NCBI RefSeq assembly: GCF_026711005.1
Contig: NZ_JAPPVJ010000002.1
Coordinates: forward strand, 248,001-312,000
Direction: 5' to 3'
Origin: Sphingobacterium sp. UT-1RO-CII-1
GTDB lineage: Bacteria > Bacteroidota > Bacteroidia > Sphingobacteriales > Sphingobacteriaceae
DNA: 64,000 nt
Under the pieces are notes generated by a model that had not been told where the DNA came from, made no database searches, and worked only from the letters and a program-made list of their open reading frames with translations. Shown piece after piece: positions 44,604 through 54,094 of this stretch (positions are counted from its first letter, which is position 1; each line of letters opens with the position of its first letter). Made by a program: the position numbers and the translations under genes.

Positions 44604-45740
44604 CTATTTTAAAAAATGTGTAAAGAAAGAATATATGGCCTCACTTGCTTCTTGTGTTAGTGCGTGCATAGGTCTGTTTGTCATCGCTACCCTATTTTCA
44701 AACCCTAATAACTTATTCACCTGTACAGCATGGTTCAGCACACGCCAACGCGAAACAGGATCTTCGGCTCCACCCGACACTAAAAATGGACGAGGTGCCA
44801 TAAGGGCATGCAGCTCTTGCAGATTATGGCCACTATTTCTCAACGCTTCATAGACTCCAAAAGCCGGATTATCTTCTGTTATCAGCCCCCTCTTCCGCCA
44901 AGGTTTTGGATGATAACCTAAATACCAAGGCTCCCAATAGTTTATAGATTCCCTATCTTCTTGAAATGCCACGCCTGGGTCAGACCATGCCGCTGCTGCA
45001 AAATTATCCGTCAGACAAGAGGCAAACATAGCCCACTTTCCACCAAAAGAATGACCAACGATTCCTATTTTATCTTTATTAACTTCTTTATGATTTGCTA
45101 AGACATGATATGCACTATTCGCCGCATATCCCAACATAGATAAAGGTTGAACCGACACATTATCTATAGAAGGATAATATAACGAAAACTCATTTCTTTC
45201 AGATGCCTCTTTCGTACCAATCGAAAGTGTCACGAAGCCTCTATTTACTAATTGAGTTGCAAAATCTCTCCAAGGTCTAAATGGCCTACTTTCACTGCCT
45301 ATACCAATCGATGTTTCAGCATCGTAAAACACCGATACAACGGCAGGCTTTTCACCTTCAAGTTCCTTTGGAATGAGCAAATAGCCTTTTGTCCATTCTT
45401 GTGGTGTCCACTTAAAACGAACAGTATATTGCATGTAATTTCCTTTGTCTATCGAATCTAAATACTCAAATTTCTGTTCTTCATCTAATGCCGGCCACTT
45501 ACCTAAATAATGCTCCCAATTTCTTCTAATTTCAGCTTTTCGTAACTCCCATTGCTTAATGGTTTGCACGTGTTCACCATTATTAAATATTAGTGGCGAT
45601 CGGTAGTCTCCATAATTCTCTTTTAAAGAATCAGGTGCTACAAAATATTTTGCTATACCAGCTGGTATTTCTTTGTCTTGAGAAAAACTCTTAGAGCCCA
45701 GAAGTATCAGAATACATAATATAAGTCTATTTGCCTTCAT
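44604..45740 (-). CDS. exported alpha/beta-hydrolase (esterase-like)
   Basis: The product is 378 residues with a signal peptide (about 1-20, ending SKSFSQ). It is an alpha/beta-hydrolase with nucleophile elbow GHSFGGKWA (about 210-218), FAAAAWSDPG (about 230) and the C-terminal HALTQEASEAIYSFF with a likely catalytic His (about 358). It resembles acetylxylan-esterase or CE15-like enzymes of carbohydrate loci, so deacylation of a glycan is a reasonable inference. Its start overlaps the upstream oxidoreductase stop by 14 bases. A 240-base gap separates it from susC. Confidence 0.8.
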   Translation of the reverse strand: MKANRLILCILILLGSKSFSQDKEIPAGIAKYFVAPDSLKENYGDYRSPLIFNNGEHVQTIKQWELRKAEIRRNWEHYLGKWPALDEEQKFEYLDSIDKGNYMQYTVRFKWTPQEWTKGYLLIPKELEGEKPAVVSVFYDAETSIGIGSESRPFRPWRDFATQLVNRGFVTLSIGTKEASERNEFSLYYPSIDNVSVQPLSMLGYAANSAYHVLANHKEVNKDKIGIVGHSFGGKWAMFASCLTDNFAAAAWSDPGVAFQEDRESINYWEPWYLGYHPKPWRKRGLITEDNPAFGVYEALRNSGHNLQELHALMAPRPFLVSGGAEDPVSRWRVLNHAVQVNKLLGFENRVAMTNRPMHALTQEASEAIYSFFTHFLK

Positions 45741-47103
45741 ATACTATTGTTTTAGCTTCTTTTAAAGCTCGTGTTGAAAGATAATATTTTGCCAACATAA
45801 ATGACTTTTCCCAATCTGGGAGAGCACGATTTTTTCTATACTCCAAAAACTGCTGCAACACTTTACCGAAATGCTCTTCATGACTTAGATATAACTCCTC
45901 AGGAATAATAATTCTGTATTCCTCTCCCTGCTTTGTAAACCTTAAATTTGGTAAGTCACCAATTTCAGCTAATGCCTTCGCCAGGTTATCATCAAAATCA
46001 ACAACTTCCAGATTTGGTTGTAAAAACAATGCAGACTTTCCTTCTCGATCAGCTTTAATACTTATTTTAAAATTATTAGTTTCAAACAAAGCATTGAACT
46101 GATCACCCTTCCCATCTTTTGATTCTACCTCCCAATTAACTGCAATAGAAACGGGTATCCCTTTAAAATTGTACAATAGTCTACCGTTGCTAAATACATT
46201 TAATGTATGATTTAAATTAACGCTACTCTCAAGATATGCAGGATAATTATCTAATTTAGTCGACCTTTTAAAGTCAGTCAATGATACATCTGTTTTCCAA
46301 CGCTGAGCTTCAATCAAACGCACGTCCTTTTCAATGTCTATAACTTGCTCTGATGACAAGATCCACTGTACTAAATCTATGTAATGTGTTGTAACATCGA
46401 CCAACCCTTCACCTTGTTGTAAAGTATTATAAAACATAGCCGGACGAATCAGCGGACTACCGGAAACTTCTTTTAAAAAGTGATGCAAACTATTGATACT
46501 TATAGCGGGTTTATCACTAGTAACCTTCATTCCTCCCGAGAAAGCAATATTATTTATCAGTGCTTTCAATATTTGATTTTTAACATCATACCTTTCCGTC
46601 ATAATGTCATAAACAAAAGAATCATCAGGATCTACCCTATCTAACAAGTGACTTAATTTATCATATCCATCAGTACTGATAACAAGAGGTTTATCTGCAA
46701 ACACATCTTTATTATGTTCGATTGCTTCAACTATAAATTCGATCTTATTTTTATTATCTCCTGCTAGAACAACAACGTTTCCATCATTTTCTTTAAATGC
46801 CTTTTCCTTAAAATCAGCACCATAATAGCTTGATATCTCCCAATTTGTAGGATTCTCTACTCTATTATTGTATTGCTCGATGAAGTCTACATATGAAGCT
46901 GCTTTAGTAATAGTATCTGCATATACGTAGACTTGAGAGTCCACTTCACTGTTTTTATACTTTTGAACTAATGCAGCATGAAAATGCTGTGGTTCGACTA
47001 CAATAAATCTTACCTTATCATTACTAATCTGTTTTTGTTTTTTAGAAGAGCAAGCCATATTAAGAATTAATATAGTGAAAATAATGAATTGATAGTTCTT
47101 CAT
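45727..47103 (-). CDS. Gfo/Idh/MocA-family oxidoreductase, putative lipoprotein, copy 1
   Basis: The product is 458 residues from the ATG at 47103; an upstream in-frame ATG would push it into the permease gene. Signal MKNYQFIIFTILILNMAC ends in a lipobox-like Cys (about residue 18). The Rossmann part contains VVVLAGDNKNK (about 113) and DKPLVISTDGYDKL (about 134). The C-terminal domain is that of the putative-oxidoreductase C-terminal family found in Bacteroidota sugar loci. Nicotinamide cofactor use outside the cytoplasm is unusual but known for this group. It lies between an MFS permease (1 base gap) and the esterase. Confidence 0.85.
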   Translation of the reverse strand: MKNYQFIIFTILILNMACSSKKQKQISNDKVRFIVVEPQHFHAALVQKYKNSEVDSQVYVYADTITKAASYVDFIEQYNNRVENPTNWEISSYYGADFKEKAFKENDGNVVVLAGDNKNKIEFIVEAIEHNKDVFADKPLVISTDGYDKLSHLLDRVDPDDSFVYDIMTERYDVKNQILKALINNIAFSGGMKVTSDKPAISINSLHHFLKEVSGSPLIRPAMFYNTLQQGEGLVDVTTHYIDLVQWILSSEQVIDIEKDVRLIEAQRWKTDVSLTDFKRSTKLDNYPAYLESSVNLNHTLNVFSNGRLLYNFKGIPVSIAVNWEVESKDGKGDQFNALFETNNFKISIKADREGKSALFLQPNLEVVDFDDNLAKALAEIGDLPNLRFTKQGEEYRIIIPEELYLSHEEHFGKVLQQFLEYRKNRALPDWEKSFMLAKYYLSTRALKEAKTIVYEGK

Positions 47104-47104
47104 T

Positions 47105-48424
47105 CTAAAACCTCCATTTTCTAATTTTATGCCCATGCATAGCATAATACATCAAATACACATAACATGGAACCAATACCCAATAAGCTACTCGTAAATC
47201 AAATAAATCGGCATAATAACCATATATCATAGGCATAATTGCATTACCACACAACCCCATGATTAACAGCGCCCCTCCTTGCTTTGTAAACCGTCCTAAA
47301 TCGCTCAAAGCTAAAGGCCAGATACCTGCCCAAACAAGAGAATTTGCAAAACCCAGTAAAACAATAAACCAAATGGAAATATCTGCCGTATGCCCCAAAA
47401 AAGTAACATTACCGCTCAAATAAACTATTCCTAAGGAAAGTAACAACCCTAGAATCGTGCAAATGCGCAAAGCAGTTACTTGACTCATTACTTTAGGAAT
47501 TAGCACTATACCACAAAGGTATCCTACTATTGTCAAAAACAATGTATACGAAGGAAAGACTTTAGCTTCGAGCAAATCGATATCCATCGATCCAGCATAG
47601 CCAATTATCGTATCTATTGATATAATTTGTGTTCCTACATGCAAAAAGATAGCTAAAGCTCCTAATATCAAATGCGGAAACTGAAATAAACTAACCTTAC
47701 CAGAATTAGCTGCTGCCAGTTCATCATCTTCATGCTCTGTGTCAATTTCTGGTAGAGGCGACCACCTTACCAACAAACCCAATCCAAGTAAAACAATGCC
47801 TACAACAGAGTAAGGAACAATTACTCTTCGAATAAATAAGTCAAGCTCTGTTGCTCTTTCAATCGGATTCATAGTCTCTAAGCTTTTAAACAGTTCAGAG
47901 TCTGTGGCTCTTAATACAACTGTCGCAAAAATAAGAGGCGCTATTATACCTGCGGCCTTATTACAAATACCCATTATAGATATTCGCTGCGCGGCTCTTT
48001 CTTTAGGTCCTAATATAGTGACATACGGATTAGCTGCAGTTTGCAAAATAGCCAGCCCCGCCCCTAAAGAAAACAGTCCGAACAAAAATAGCTCATAGGT
48101 TCTAGTATATGCAGCTGGTACAAACATAAATGCACCAAAAGACATAATAAAAAAACCAATCATAATGCCATTTTTAAAACCTCTCTTCTTAAGTAAATAA
48201 GAAGAAGGCATCGAAATGACCAAATATGAAATATAGAAAGCAAAGGCTACTAAATAAGATTGGAAGTTTGTAAGTTCACATGCTATTTTAAAATAGGGAA
48301 TCAATATAGCATTGACCCAACTAACAAAACCAAACGTAAAAAACAATACACCAATAATACCTATTGAAATATATGTTTCTCTTTTCGTCAGGCTATCTAC
48401 TGTTCTAAGATTTTTTTCGCTCAC
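47105..48424 (-). CDS. FHS-type MFS sugar permease
   Basis: The product is 439 residues if it starts at GTG 48424; an in-frame ATG 72 bases upstream overlaps the preceding oxidoreductase. Twelve helices are predicted. The start of the first helix GVLFFTFGFVSWVNAILIPYF (about 25-45), the GLFSLGAGLAILQTAANPYV-type segment (about 110-130) and KRAAQR-like loop place it in the fucose:H+ symporter (FHS, FucP/GlcP) family. It probably carries the monosaccharide made by the periplasmic enzymes. The substrate is unknown; FucP, glucose and N-acetylglucosamine transport all occur in the family. Confidence 0.87.
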   Translation of the reverse strand: MSEKNLRTVDSLTKRETYISIGIIGVLFFTFGFVSWVNAILIPYFKIACELTNFQSYLVAFAFYISYLVISMPSSYLLKKRGFKNGIMIGFFIMSFGAFMFVPAAYTRTYELFLFGLFSLGAGLAILQTAANPYVTILGPKERAAQRISIMGICNKAAGIIAPLIFATVVLRATDSELFKSLETMNPIERATELDLFIRRVIVPYSVVGIVLLGLGLLVRWSPLPEIDTEHEDDELAAANSGKVSLFQFPHLILGALAIFLHVGTQIISIDTIIGYAGSMDIDLLEAKVFPSYTLFLTIVGYLCGIVLIPKVMSQVTALRICTILGLLLSLGIVYLSGNVTFLGHTADISIWFIVLLGFANSLVWAGIWPLALSDLGRFTKQGGALLIMGLCGNAIMPMIYGYYADLFDLRVAYWVLVPCYVYLMYYAMHGHKIRKWRF

Positions 48425-48428
48425 ATCA

Positions 48429-49787
48429 TTAAACTTTAGGTTCCCAACCCTTTGCATACTCTCTTGACCAGAAATTTCCCATTGTTTTCTTATCATTTAA
48501 AATATGTCCGTTAGCTGGGTTAATTTCTAATTGTTTACCTGCACGCAGAGCTATATTACCTAATTGAACGAGTAAAGTGCTCTGATGTCCACTTAGGATA
48601 TCTGAGTTTAAATTAGCCCCATTTTTAATCGCAGAAAACATGTTTTGTATATGAATAGCATCCAGTTGTTGTGAAGGACTTGAAAGGCTGGTCGTGTTTA
48701 TAATTCCACTATCTTTTTCTTCTCTTACTAGCTTTCCTTTTACATCAAATACTTTATAAGAATTCGCACCATCAATTTGTAAAGCCCCATTACTACCATA
48801 GAACATTACCCCCACATTTGAGCCTTCGGTCGTCATTGCATTACAGCTTCTTCCCTCCCACGTAATTAACTTGTCCCGGCCAAACTCCATATTAATAACC
48901 TGTGTATCCGGGGTTTCCCAATCATCTTTATATGCATAGCGTCCTCCTTGTGAACTCACAAGTGTTGGATAATCTACTTGTAAGCCCCAGCGTGCCAAGT
49001 CTACCATATGTGTCCCATTATTCAAGGCTTCCCCCGTTCCCCAATTCCAAAACCAATGCCAGTTATAATGGATTAAATTATCCTTAAAATCCATTCTCGG
49101 AGCCGGTCCCTGCCATAATTCAAAGTCAAGCCAATTCGGCACGGCCACCTTTTTACCGACACCTATAGAAGGTCTATTATTGGTATACCAAGTCTTTGCG
49201 TAATAAACATCACCAATAGTTCCGTTATGTACTTCTGAAATCCCTTTTACAACATTTGGCCATGATCTTCTTTGGTTCCCCATTTGAATAACATTTCCAT
49301 ACTTTTTAACTGCGTCAATTAATAACTCCCCTTCCCTGGGGTTATGGCTACATGGCTTTTCAAGATACACATGTTTACCAGCCTGAGACGCTAATATAGC
49401 TGCCGGCGCATGCCAATGGTCTGGCGCAGCAACGACCAAGACGTCTATATCTTTACTTTCCAAAGAGCGTCTAAAATCATTAAACTCTTTCGGAATATGT
49501 GTTTGAAATTTTGAGATACCTTCCTTACACTTAGCAATAGCTCTAGAATCAACATCACATATATGGGCAATTACACTATTACTTTGTCCTGCAAAATTCT
49601 GCGCCAAAGCACCTCCCCTAGAATTAACTCCCATTACTGAAACCTGCAGACGTTCATTTGCTCCAATAATATTATTATAGCTTTTTGCACTAAACCCAGG
49701 CAATATACCTCCTAAAGTAAAAGCTCCTGTTGCAATAACGCTCTTTTTTAAAAAACTTCTTCTCGAATTATTTTCCTGATTCATCAT
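48429..49787 (-). CDS. Tat-exported Gfo/Idh/MocA-family oxidoreductase, copy 2
   Basis: The product is 452 residues. The N-terminus has NSRRSFLKKS followed by a hydrophobic stretch, a twin-arginine signal. The Rossmann fold starts near residue 46 (LQVSVMGVNSRGG) and EKPCSHNPREGELL (about 145-158) is the conserved Lys-Pro motif of the family. The dimerisation domain follows, with HYNWHWFWNWGTGEALNNGTH (about 235-255). Such Tat-exported enzymes bind NAD(P) before export and act on sugars or glycosides. It is 10 bases after copy 3. Confidence 0.88.
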   Translation of the reverse strand: MMNQENNSRRSFLKKSVIATGAFTLGGILPGFSAKSYNNIIGANERLQVSVMGVNSRGGALAQNFAGQSNSVIAHICDVDSRAIAKCKEGISKFQTHIPKEFNDFRRSLESKDIDVLVVAAPDHWHAPAAILASQAGKHVYLEKPCSHNPREGELLIDAVKKYGNVIQMGNQRRSWPNVVKGISEVHNGTIGDVYYAKTWYTNNRPSIGVGKKVAVPNWLDFELWQGPAPRMDFKDNLIHYNWHWFWNWGTGEALNNGTHMVDLARWGLQVDYPTLVSSQGGRYAYKDDWETPDTQVINMEFGRDKLITWEGRSCNAMTTEGSNVGVMFYGSNGALQIDGANSYKVFDVKGKLVREEKDSGIINTTSLSSPSQQLDAIHIQNMFSAIKNGANLNSDILSGHQSTLLVQLGNIALRAGKQLEINPANGHILNDKKTMGNFWSREYAKGWEPKV

Positions 49788-49797
49788 CTTTATAAGT

Positions 49798-50793
49798 TTA
49801 TTTTATAACTGATTCTAATTTAACAATTTCCCCATTCTGGACTTTACTTATATCTGCAGCATCTATAAATGCACAAATCTCCAAACTCTCTATGGGGTCA
49901 AATGGCAAAACTTTAGTATCAAAGAACTCTACAATTTTATGTAGAAGTGGGTCATAGCCTTTAAACTCTCCCAATTTCACCACTGCTTTTTCACAAAAAA
50001 CTGTACCGCCAAACTCGGTTTTTCCTTTTCTTATTCCCCGAACAGTACCTATGCGACCATTTTCCCACAAGCCCACAATACTATCACCATCTACTGTGAA
50101 CGTACGCGCTACCGATTTACAGCCGCCCCCCATTGCTGCAAAAAGCATCTCTACACCATGTATTCCATACCAGAAGAAATCCGGATGCGAAGGATCAATT
50201 GTTGCAGGCGTATAAACGTCAGCGCCCAAAACCTTTCCATATTTACCTGCTAATATATCCTCCAAACCCGTAATATACCTCAAAGAAGAGGAAGAGAAAA
50301 AAGGCACTTTATGTTTTTTAGACAAATCAAATATCTTTTTAGCATCATTATAAGAAGCTGCTAAAGGCTTGTCAATAAACAACGGTTTTCCAGCTTTGAA
50401 AACTTTCTCAGCTTGTTCTAAATGTAACCTTCCATCATTTGTTTCCAACAACACGACATCAACTTCCCTTAACAGCTCGTCAATAGAACCCACTATTTTC
50501 ACACCATATTGTTTAATTTCTTCAATATATTTTGGAATACGTTCGGTAGCTGAAGGAATAGTTTTCGTTCCATATGGATAGGCAGCAACAATCTTATAAT
50601 TTCTATATAAGCTACTATCACCATTAATAGATTTGGCAAAAGCTATAGAGTGTGATGTGTCTAAACCAATTATACCAATTCGCTTCCCCTCTCCCGTTCT
50701 CATAGATTTTGCTAATAAATCAGTCGATTGCCATAACGACAATAAACTCACGGCTCCTAAGCCTAAAAACTCTTTTCGATTTATATTTTTCAT
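49798..50793 (-). CDS. exported Gfo/Idh/MocA-family oxidoreductase, copy 3
   Basis: The product is 331 residues. The N-terminus INRKEFLGLGAVSLLSLW is signal-like with RK rather than RR. The Rossmann fold begins GKRIGIIGLDTSHSIAFAKS (about 33-52), and FIDKPLAASYNDAK (about 134-147) is the family's Lys-Pro motif. It is the first gene after the two LacI-type operators at 50839 and 51015, so it leads the sugar-oxidation unit that runs to the esterase. The substrate is unknown. Confidence 0.85.
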   Translation of the reverse strand: MKNINRKEFLGLGAVSLLSLWQSTDLLAKSMRTGEGKRIGIIGLDTSHSIAFAKSINGDSSLYRNYKIVAAYPYGTKTIPSATERIPKYIEEIKQYGVKIVGSIDELLREVDVVLLETNDGRLHLEQAEKVFKAGKPLFIDKPLAASYNDAKKIFDLSKKHKVPFFSSSSLRYITGLEDILAGKYGKVLGADVYTPATIDPSHPDFFWYGIHGVEMLFAAMGGGCKSVARTFTVDGDSIVGLWENGRIGTVRGIRKGKTEFGGTVFCEKAVVKLGEFKGYDPLLHKIVEFFDTKVLPFDPIESLEICAFIDAADISKVQNGEIVKLESVIK

Positions 50794-50838
50794 AATTATA
50801 TGATTTAAACTTTTTACTATTCATTCTTATTAATAAAT

Positions 50839-50852
50839 AGTGTACGTACACT
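50839..50852. promoter_or_regulatory. candidate LacI-type operator O1
   Basis: AGTGTACGTACACT is a perfect 14-base palindrome with central CG, as expected for LacI-family sites. It lies 46 bases upstream of the oxidoreductase start. Two more copies of the core GTGTACGTACAC are at 51015 and 54095. Confidence 0.75.
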
Positions 50853-51014
50853 CCTATGCAATTTAAAACTCATACGAAACATACACTACTATCAATAAGC
50901 ACTATAAAAAACAGAACGTTATTACTTTTGGTTTATAATCATAACTCTCTATATAGCTATTATGCCTAACTATTTAAAAGAATACACCAGATTGACTTCT
51001 CAAACACCAACACT

Positions 51015-51026
51015 GTGTACGTACAC
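51015..51026. promoter_or_regulatory. candidate LacI-type operator O2
   Basis: GTGTACGTACAC is a perfect 12-base palindrome with flanks TGTG...CGAA, shared with the copy at 54095. It is about 175 bases (centre to centre) from O1, a distance that would allow DNA looping. Confidence 0.75.
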
Positions 51027-51044
51027 GAATATAATAATTTCTTT

Positions 51045-52100
51045 TTATAATTTATAATATTTATAATTTTCTTTCGTCAATACATCAATAGGCATATGCT
51101 GTATCTTCATTACATCTTCCGACGTGATAAAATAATTATACAAAGTTTGCATTGCTATATATCCCTGTTTCACAGGCTGCTGACTTATTAAAAAATCAAT
51201 TTCTCCATCTTCTAAAAATTTCAAGTTACTTTCTAAATAGTCATAACCTATCAATTTTATTGGCAATCCTTTCTCTTTAATATATTCTGCAACGACAAAT
51301 ACTCTAGAGTTAGTCACAAAAATTAAGTCCACCTCATTATACTGTAAAAACTTCTCCAATTCTAAACTTACTGATTCATAATCTGTCTGGTTCAGTGTCA
51401 GTTTATGGATCTGAGTAATGGAATCTTTTTCCCTCAAATAACTTTCAAATCCTTCTGTTTTCTTTACTAAGTGATACGTTGCATCCAGTTCTTTGGAAAT
51501 ATTCAGAACTAAAACACCTTTATCCTTAATCAGATAATGTGCAATATTTCCCGCCATTCTACCCGATTGGTATAAGTCAGGTCCTATATAACTTAAGGGA
51601 GTAATTAAAGGTATATCGGAGTTAATAAAAACAAATTTTATTTTTTTCTCCATACAGGTTTTTGAAAACTCCATTGCCTCCGTTATAAATGAGGGTGCTA
51701 TAATGACAGCATCAATCGGCGTAGCAAGAATTTTTTTTCCTTGTTCAGTAAAGGAATTTCTATCATCTAAATCAAACAAATAATAAGTCACTTCAACACC
51801 AAATATCCCCTCTTCTTCTAATGCTAATTTTATACCATCTAAAGGTAGTTTCCAGTATTCTGTTTCTTTTGATTCTTCAGGTATTAAAACAGCAAATCTA
51901 TATATCTTTTTTGAAGCAAGTCTTTTAGCCAACATATTAGGCTTATAATCCATTTCTTTAATAATCTCTTCGATTCTTTGCTTCGTTTTAGCTGCCACCC
52001 CCCCTCTTTTATGCAAAACTCTATCTACGGTAGCAATAGAAACATTTGCTCTTCTTGCAATCTCTTTTACACCTATTAAATTAGAATCCTCTTTTATCAT
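51045..52100 (-). CDS. LacI-family transcriptional regulator
   Basis: The product is 351 residues. The N-terminal helix-turn-helix is GVKEIARRANVSIATVDRVL (about 9-28), then the hinge helix with NMLAKRLASKK (about 54-64), then a periplasmic-binding-protein-like effector domain (about 68-345). It is the third gene of the nagA-nagB-lacI unit, 24 bases after nagB. Central-CG palindromes upstream of nagA and of the oxidoreductase operon fit its binding mode, so it is probably an autoregulated repressor with a sugar or sugar-phosphate inducer. Confidence 0.92.
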   Translation of the reverse strand: MIKEDSNLIGVKEIARRANVSIATVDRVLHKRGGVAAKTKQRIEEIIKEMDYKPNMLAKRLASKKIYRFAVLIPEESKETEYWKLPLDGIKLALEEEGIFGVEVTYYLFDLDDRNSFTEQGKKILATPIDAVIIAPSFITEAMEFSKTCMEKKIKFVFINSDIPLITPLSYIGPDLYQSGRMAGNIAHYLIKDKGVLVLNISKELDATYHLVKKTEGFESYLREKDSITQIHKLTLNQTDYESVSLELEKFLQYNEVDLIFVTNSRVFVVAEYIKEKGLPIKLIGYDYLESNLKFLEDGEIDFLISQQPVKQGYIAMQTLYNYFITSEDVMKIQHMPIDVLTKENYKYYKL

Positions 52101-52124
52101 ACATCTTTAGATTAAAAAGCCAAT

Positions 52125-52886
52125 TTAAGACTTTGAAATTAAACTCGCACTATCCCGGTCCAGATACAGTACTGCATTCGTATGCTTTCTCAAAATTGTA
52201 GACGGAAACTTCTCTGAAATATCAGCTTTCAAAGTATTGAATATAGCCTGCGATTTAGTTGGTCCAGGAACGACACAATATAAGTACTTTGCTCTAAAAA
52301 TTGCAGGTATAGTAAGTGTTAAAGCTTCTTTAGGCACCTCATTAAAAGTTGGGAAACAGCCATCGTTCACCTGCTGATTTCTACATGCTTCATCTAAAAG
52401 AACCTGTTTCACTAAAACAGTATCATTAAAGTCTGCCACCGGAGGATCATTAAAAGCTATATGACAGTTTTCGCCAATCCCAAGACAAACGATATCAGGG
52501 TTAAACTTATTCAATAAGTTTTCATAACGTCTACACTCTTTTTCTACTTCTATACTATCTCCCTCAATTAAATGAATAGAATTAAAAGACAGTTTATCAA
52601 AAAAATTATCTTTTAAATAACGTCTAAAACTTTGTGGGCTATCCACACTAAGCCCTACATACTCATCCATATGAAAAGCATTTACTCTGGACCAATCGAC
52701 ATCCGAATTTATCAAAGCCTCATACAGTTCCTTCTGTGAAGGAGCTGCTGCAAAAATAATAGATACTTCATTTTGCTTATTTAATAAATCATGTATTCTG
52801 TCAATAACATCTTTGCCAGCCTTCTCGCCCATCAGCTTTCTGTTATCCAGAACTTTAACATCCAATTCATCAATTTTTAGATTCAT
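52125..52886 (-). CDS. glucosamine-6-phosphate deaminase-like protein with altered active site
   Basis: The product is 253 residues from the ATG at 52886; an upstream in-frame ATG (52910) would overlap nagA. It belongs to the glucosamine/galactosamine-6-phosphate isomerase family: FHMDEYVGL (about 72) keeps the proton-acceptor Asp. The second motif reads GIGENCHIAFNDP (about 134-146), where classical NagB has a D-G-H-x-A-F-N-E-P arrangement. Relative to E. coli NagB, Asp141 is Asn, Gly142 is Cys and Glu148 is Asp; His143 is kept. It may act on a different amino sugar or keto sugar phosphate. It lies 4 bases after nagA. Confidence 0.8.
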   Translation of the reverse strand: MNLKIDELDVKVLDNRKLMGEKAGKDVIDRIHDLLNKQNEVSIIFAAAPSQKELYEALINSDVDWSRVNAFHMDEYVGLSVDSPQSFRRYLKDNFFDKLSFNSIHLIEGDSIEVEKECRRYENLLNKFNPDIVCLGIGENCHIAFNDPPVADFNDTVLVKQVLLDEACRNQQVNDGCFPTFNEVPKEALTLTIPAIFRAKYLYCVVPGPTKSQAIFNTLKADISEKFPSTILRKHTNAVLYLDRDSASLISKS

Positions 52887-52890
52887 TACC

Positions 52891-54084
52891 TTATAATTTA
52901 TCATATACAATTCTTCCTTCTATTATCGTACAAGCCACCTCAATATTTTCATCAAATATCACTAAATCTGCATCATACCCCACTTCAATTCGTCCTTTCA
53001 CTTTTTCTTTACCTAAAACACGTGCCGGGTTAAAACTTATCATATTAATAATATCATACAGAGGAATATCCACATTATTCATCATTACCCTTACCAATCG
53101 ATCGGCTGTTGCTACACTCCCAGCAAATGCGCTTCTGTCCTCTAGTTTTGCGACCCCATCTTCAATTAATACGCGCGTTCCTTCATCAATTGGACCTAAA
53201 ACACTTTCTTTAACTGATGTACCTGCTGCCCGCATCGCATCGGTAATCAAGATAATTTTATCATGCTTTTTAAATTTACAGACAAACTCTAGAAATGGCT
53301 TTGGCAGGTGCACGCCATCTGCTATTATTTCCACATCAAAATCATCAATGAGATAACCTGCCTCTACAGTTCCGGCTACACGATGTCCGTTAATACGTTT
53401 GACTGATGACATTGCCGAATAAAAGTGTGTCATCAGTGAAAACCCGACCTGATGTGCGCGTTCTACCTCTTCAAATACAGCGTCTGTATGAGCAATAGCA
53501 GGTAACACCTTATTTTCAATCAGAAATTCCCCCATTTCTAAAGCTCCTGGTAACTCAGGGGCAATACTCCATCTCTTTACAAAAGGAAAACGTCTTACAA
53601 TGTCAGTATACTCCTCTCGTTTCGGATCACGTATATAACGTTCATCTTGTGCTCCTTTCTGAGCAACACTAAAATAAGGTCCTTCTAAGTGCATACCTAA
53701 AAATGTAGCACCCTTCAAGTTTTTAGCACTTGCCTTTTCATAACAACTTAATGTCAACTCCAACTGCTCCTGGGTAGTGGTTAAGGTTGTCGGCAGCAAA
53801 GCAGTCGTTCCAAATTTAGCGTGAGTCTCCGCGATATTTAAAAAAGCTTCTACAGTCCCATCCATAAAATCCGATCCTCCTCCACCATGTATATGTATAT
53901 CGATAAAGCCTGGAGAAAGATATTTTCCCATCCCGTCTATATGCCTTGTATCATCTTCTATAACAGGCAGTTCATCATTTGTTAAATAAACACCGACGAT
54001 CTTACCTGAATCCACAGAAACAGCGCCAAACTGTATACTATCTGCTAAAATTATATTTACGTTACTAATAAAATATTTGCTCAT
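52891..54084 (-). CDS. nagA: N-acetylglucosamine-6-phosphate deacetylase
   Basis: The product is 397 residues from the ATG at 54084; an upstream in-frame ATG would take in the operator at 54095, so the shorter start is preferred. It is an amidohydrolase: GFIDIHIHGGGG (about 54-65), HLEGPYFS (about 126), AIAHTDA (about 195), MTHFYSAM (about 215), IADGVHL (about 248) and ILITDAM (about 270). It hydrolyses N-acetylglucosamine-6-phosphate (or a related sugar phosphate) to the amine and acetate. It heads the nagA-nagB-lacI operon under a palindromic operator. Confidence 0.92.
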   Translation of the reverse strand: MSKYFISNVNIILADSIQFGAVSVDSGKIVGVYLTNDELPVIEDDTRHIDGMGKYLSPGFIDIHIHGGGGSDFMDGTVEAFLNIAETHAKFGTTALLPTTLTTTQEQLELTLSCYEKASAKNLKGATFLGMHLEGPYFSVAQKGAQDERYIRDPKREEYTDIVRRFPFVKRWSIAPELPGALEMGEFLIENKVLPAIAHTDAVFEEVERAHQVGFSLMTHFYSAMSSVKRINGHRVAGTVEAGYLIDDFDVEIIADGVHLPKPFLEFVCKFKKHDKIILITDAMRAAGTSVKESVLGPIDEGTRVLIEDGVAKLEDRSAFAGSVATADRLVRVMMNNVDIPLYDIINMISFNPARVLGKEKVKGRIEVGYDADLVIFDENIEVACTIIEGRIVYDKL

Positions 54085-54094
54085 GGTTCTAATT

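Noticed and set aside
44569..44853. 94-codon plus-strand frame at the end of the esterase gene
   Set aside because: It is antisense to the esterase C-terminus and has no protein-family features.
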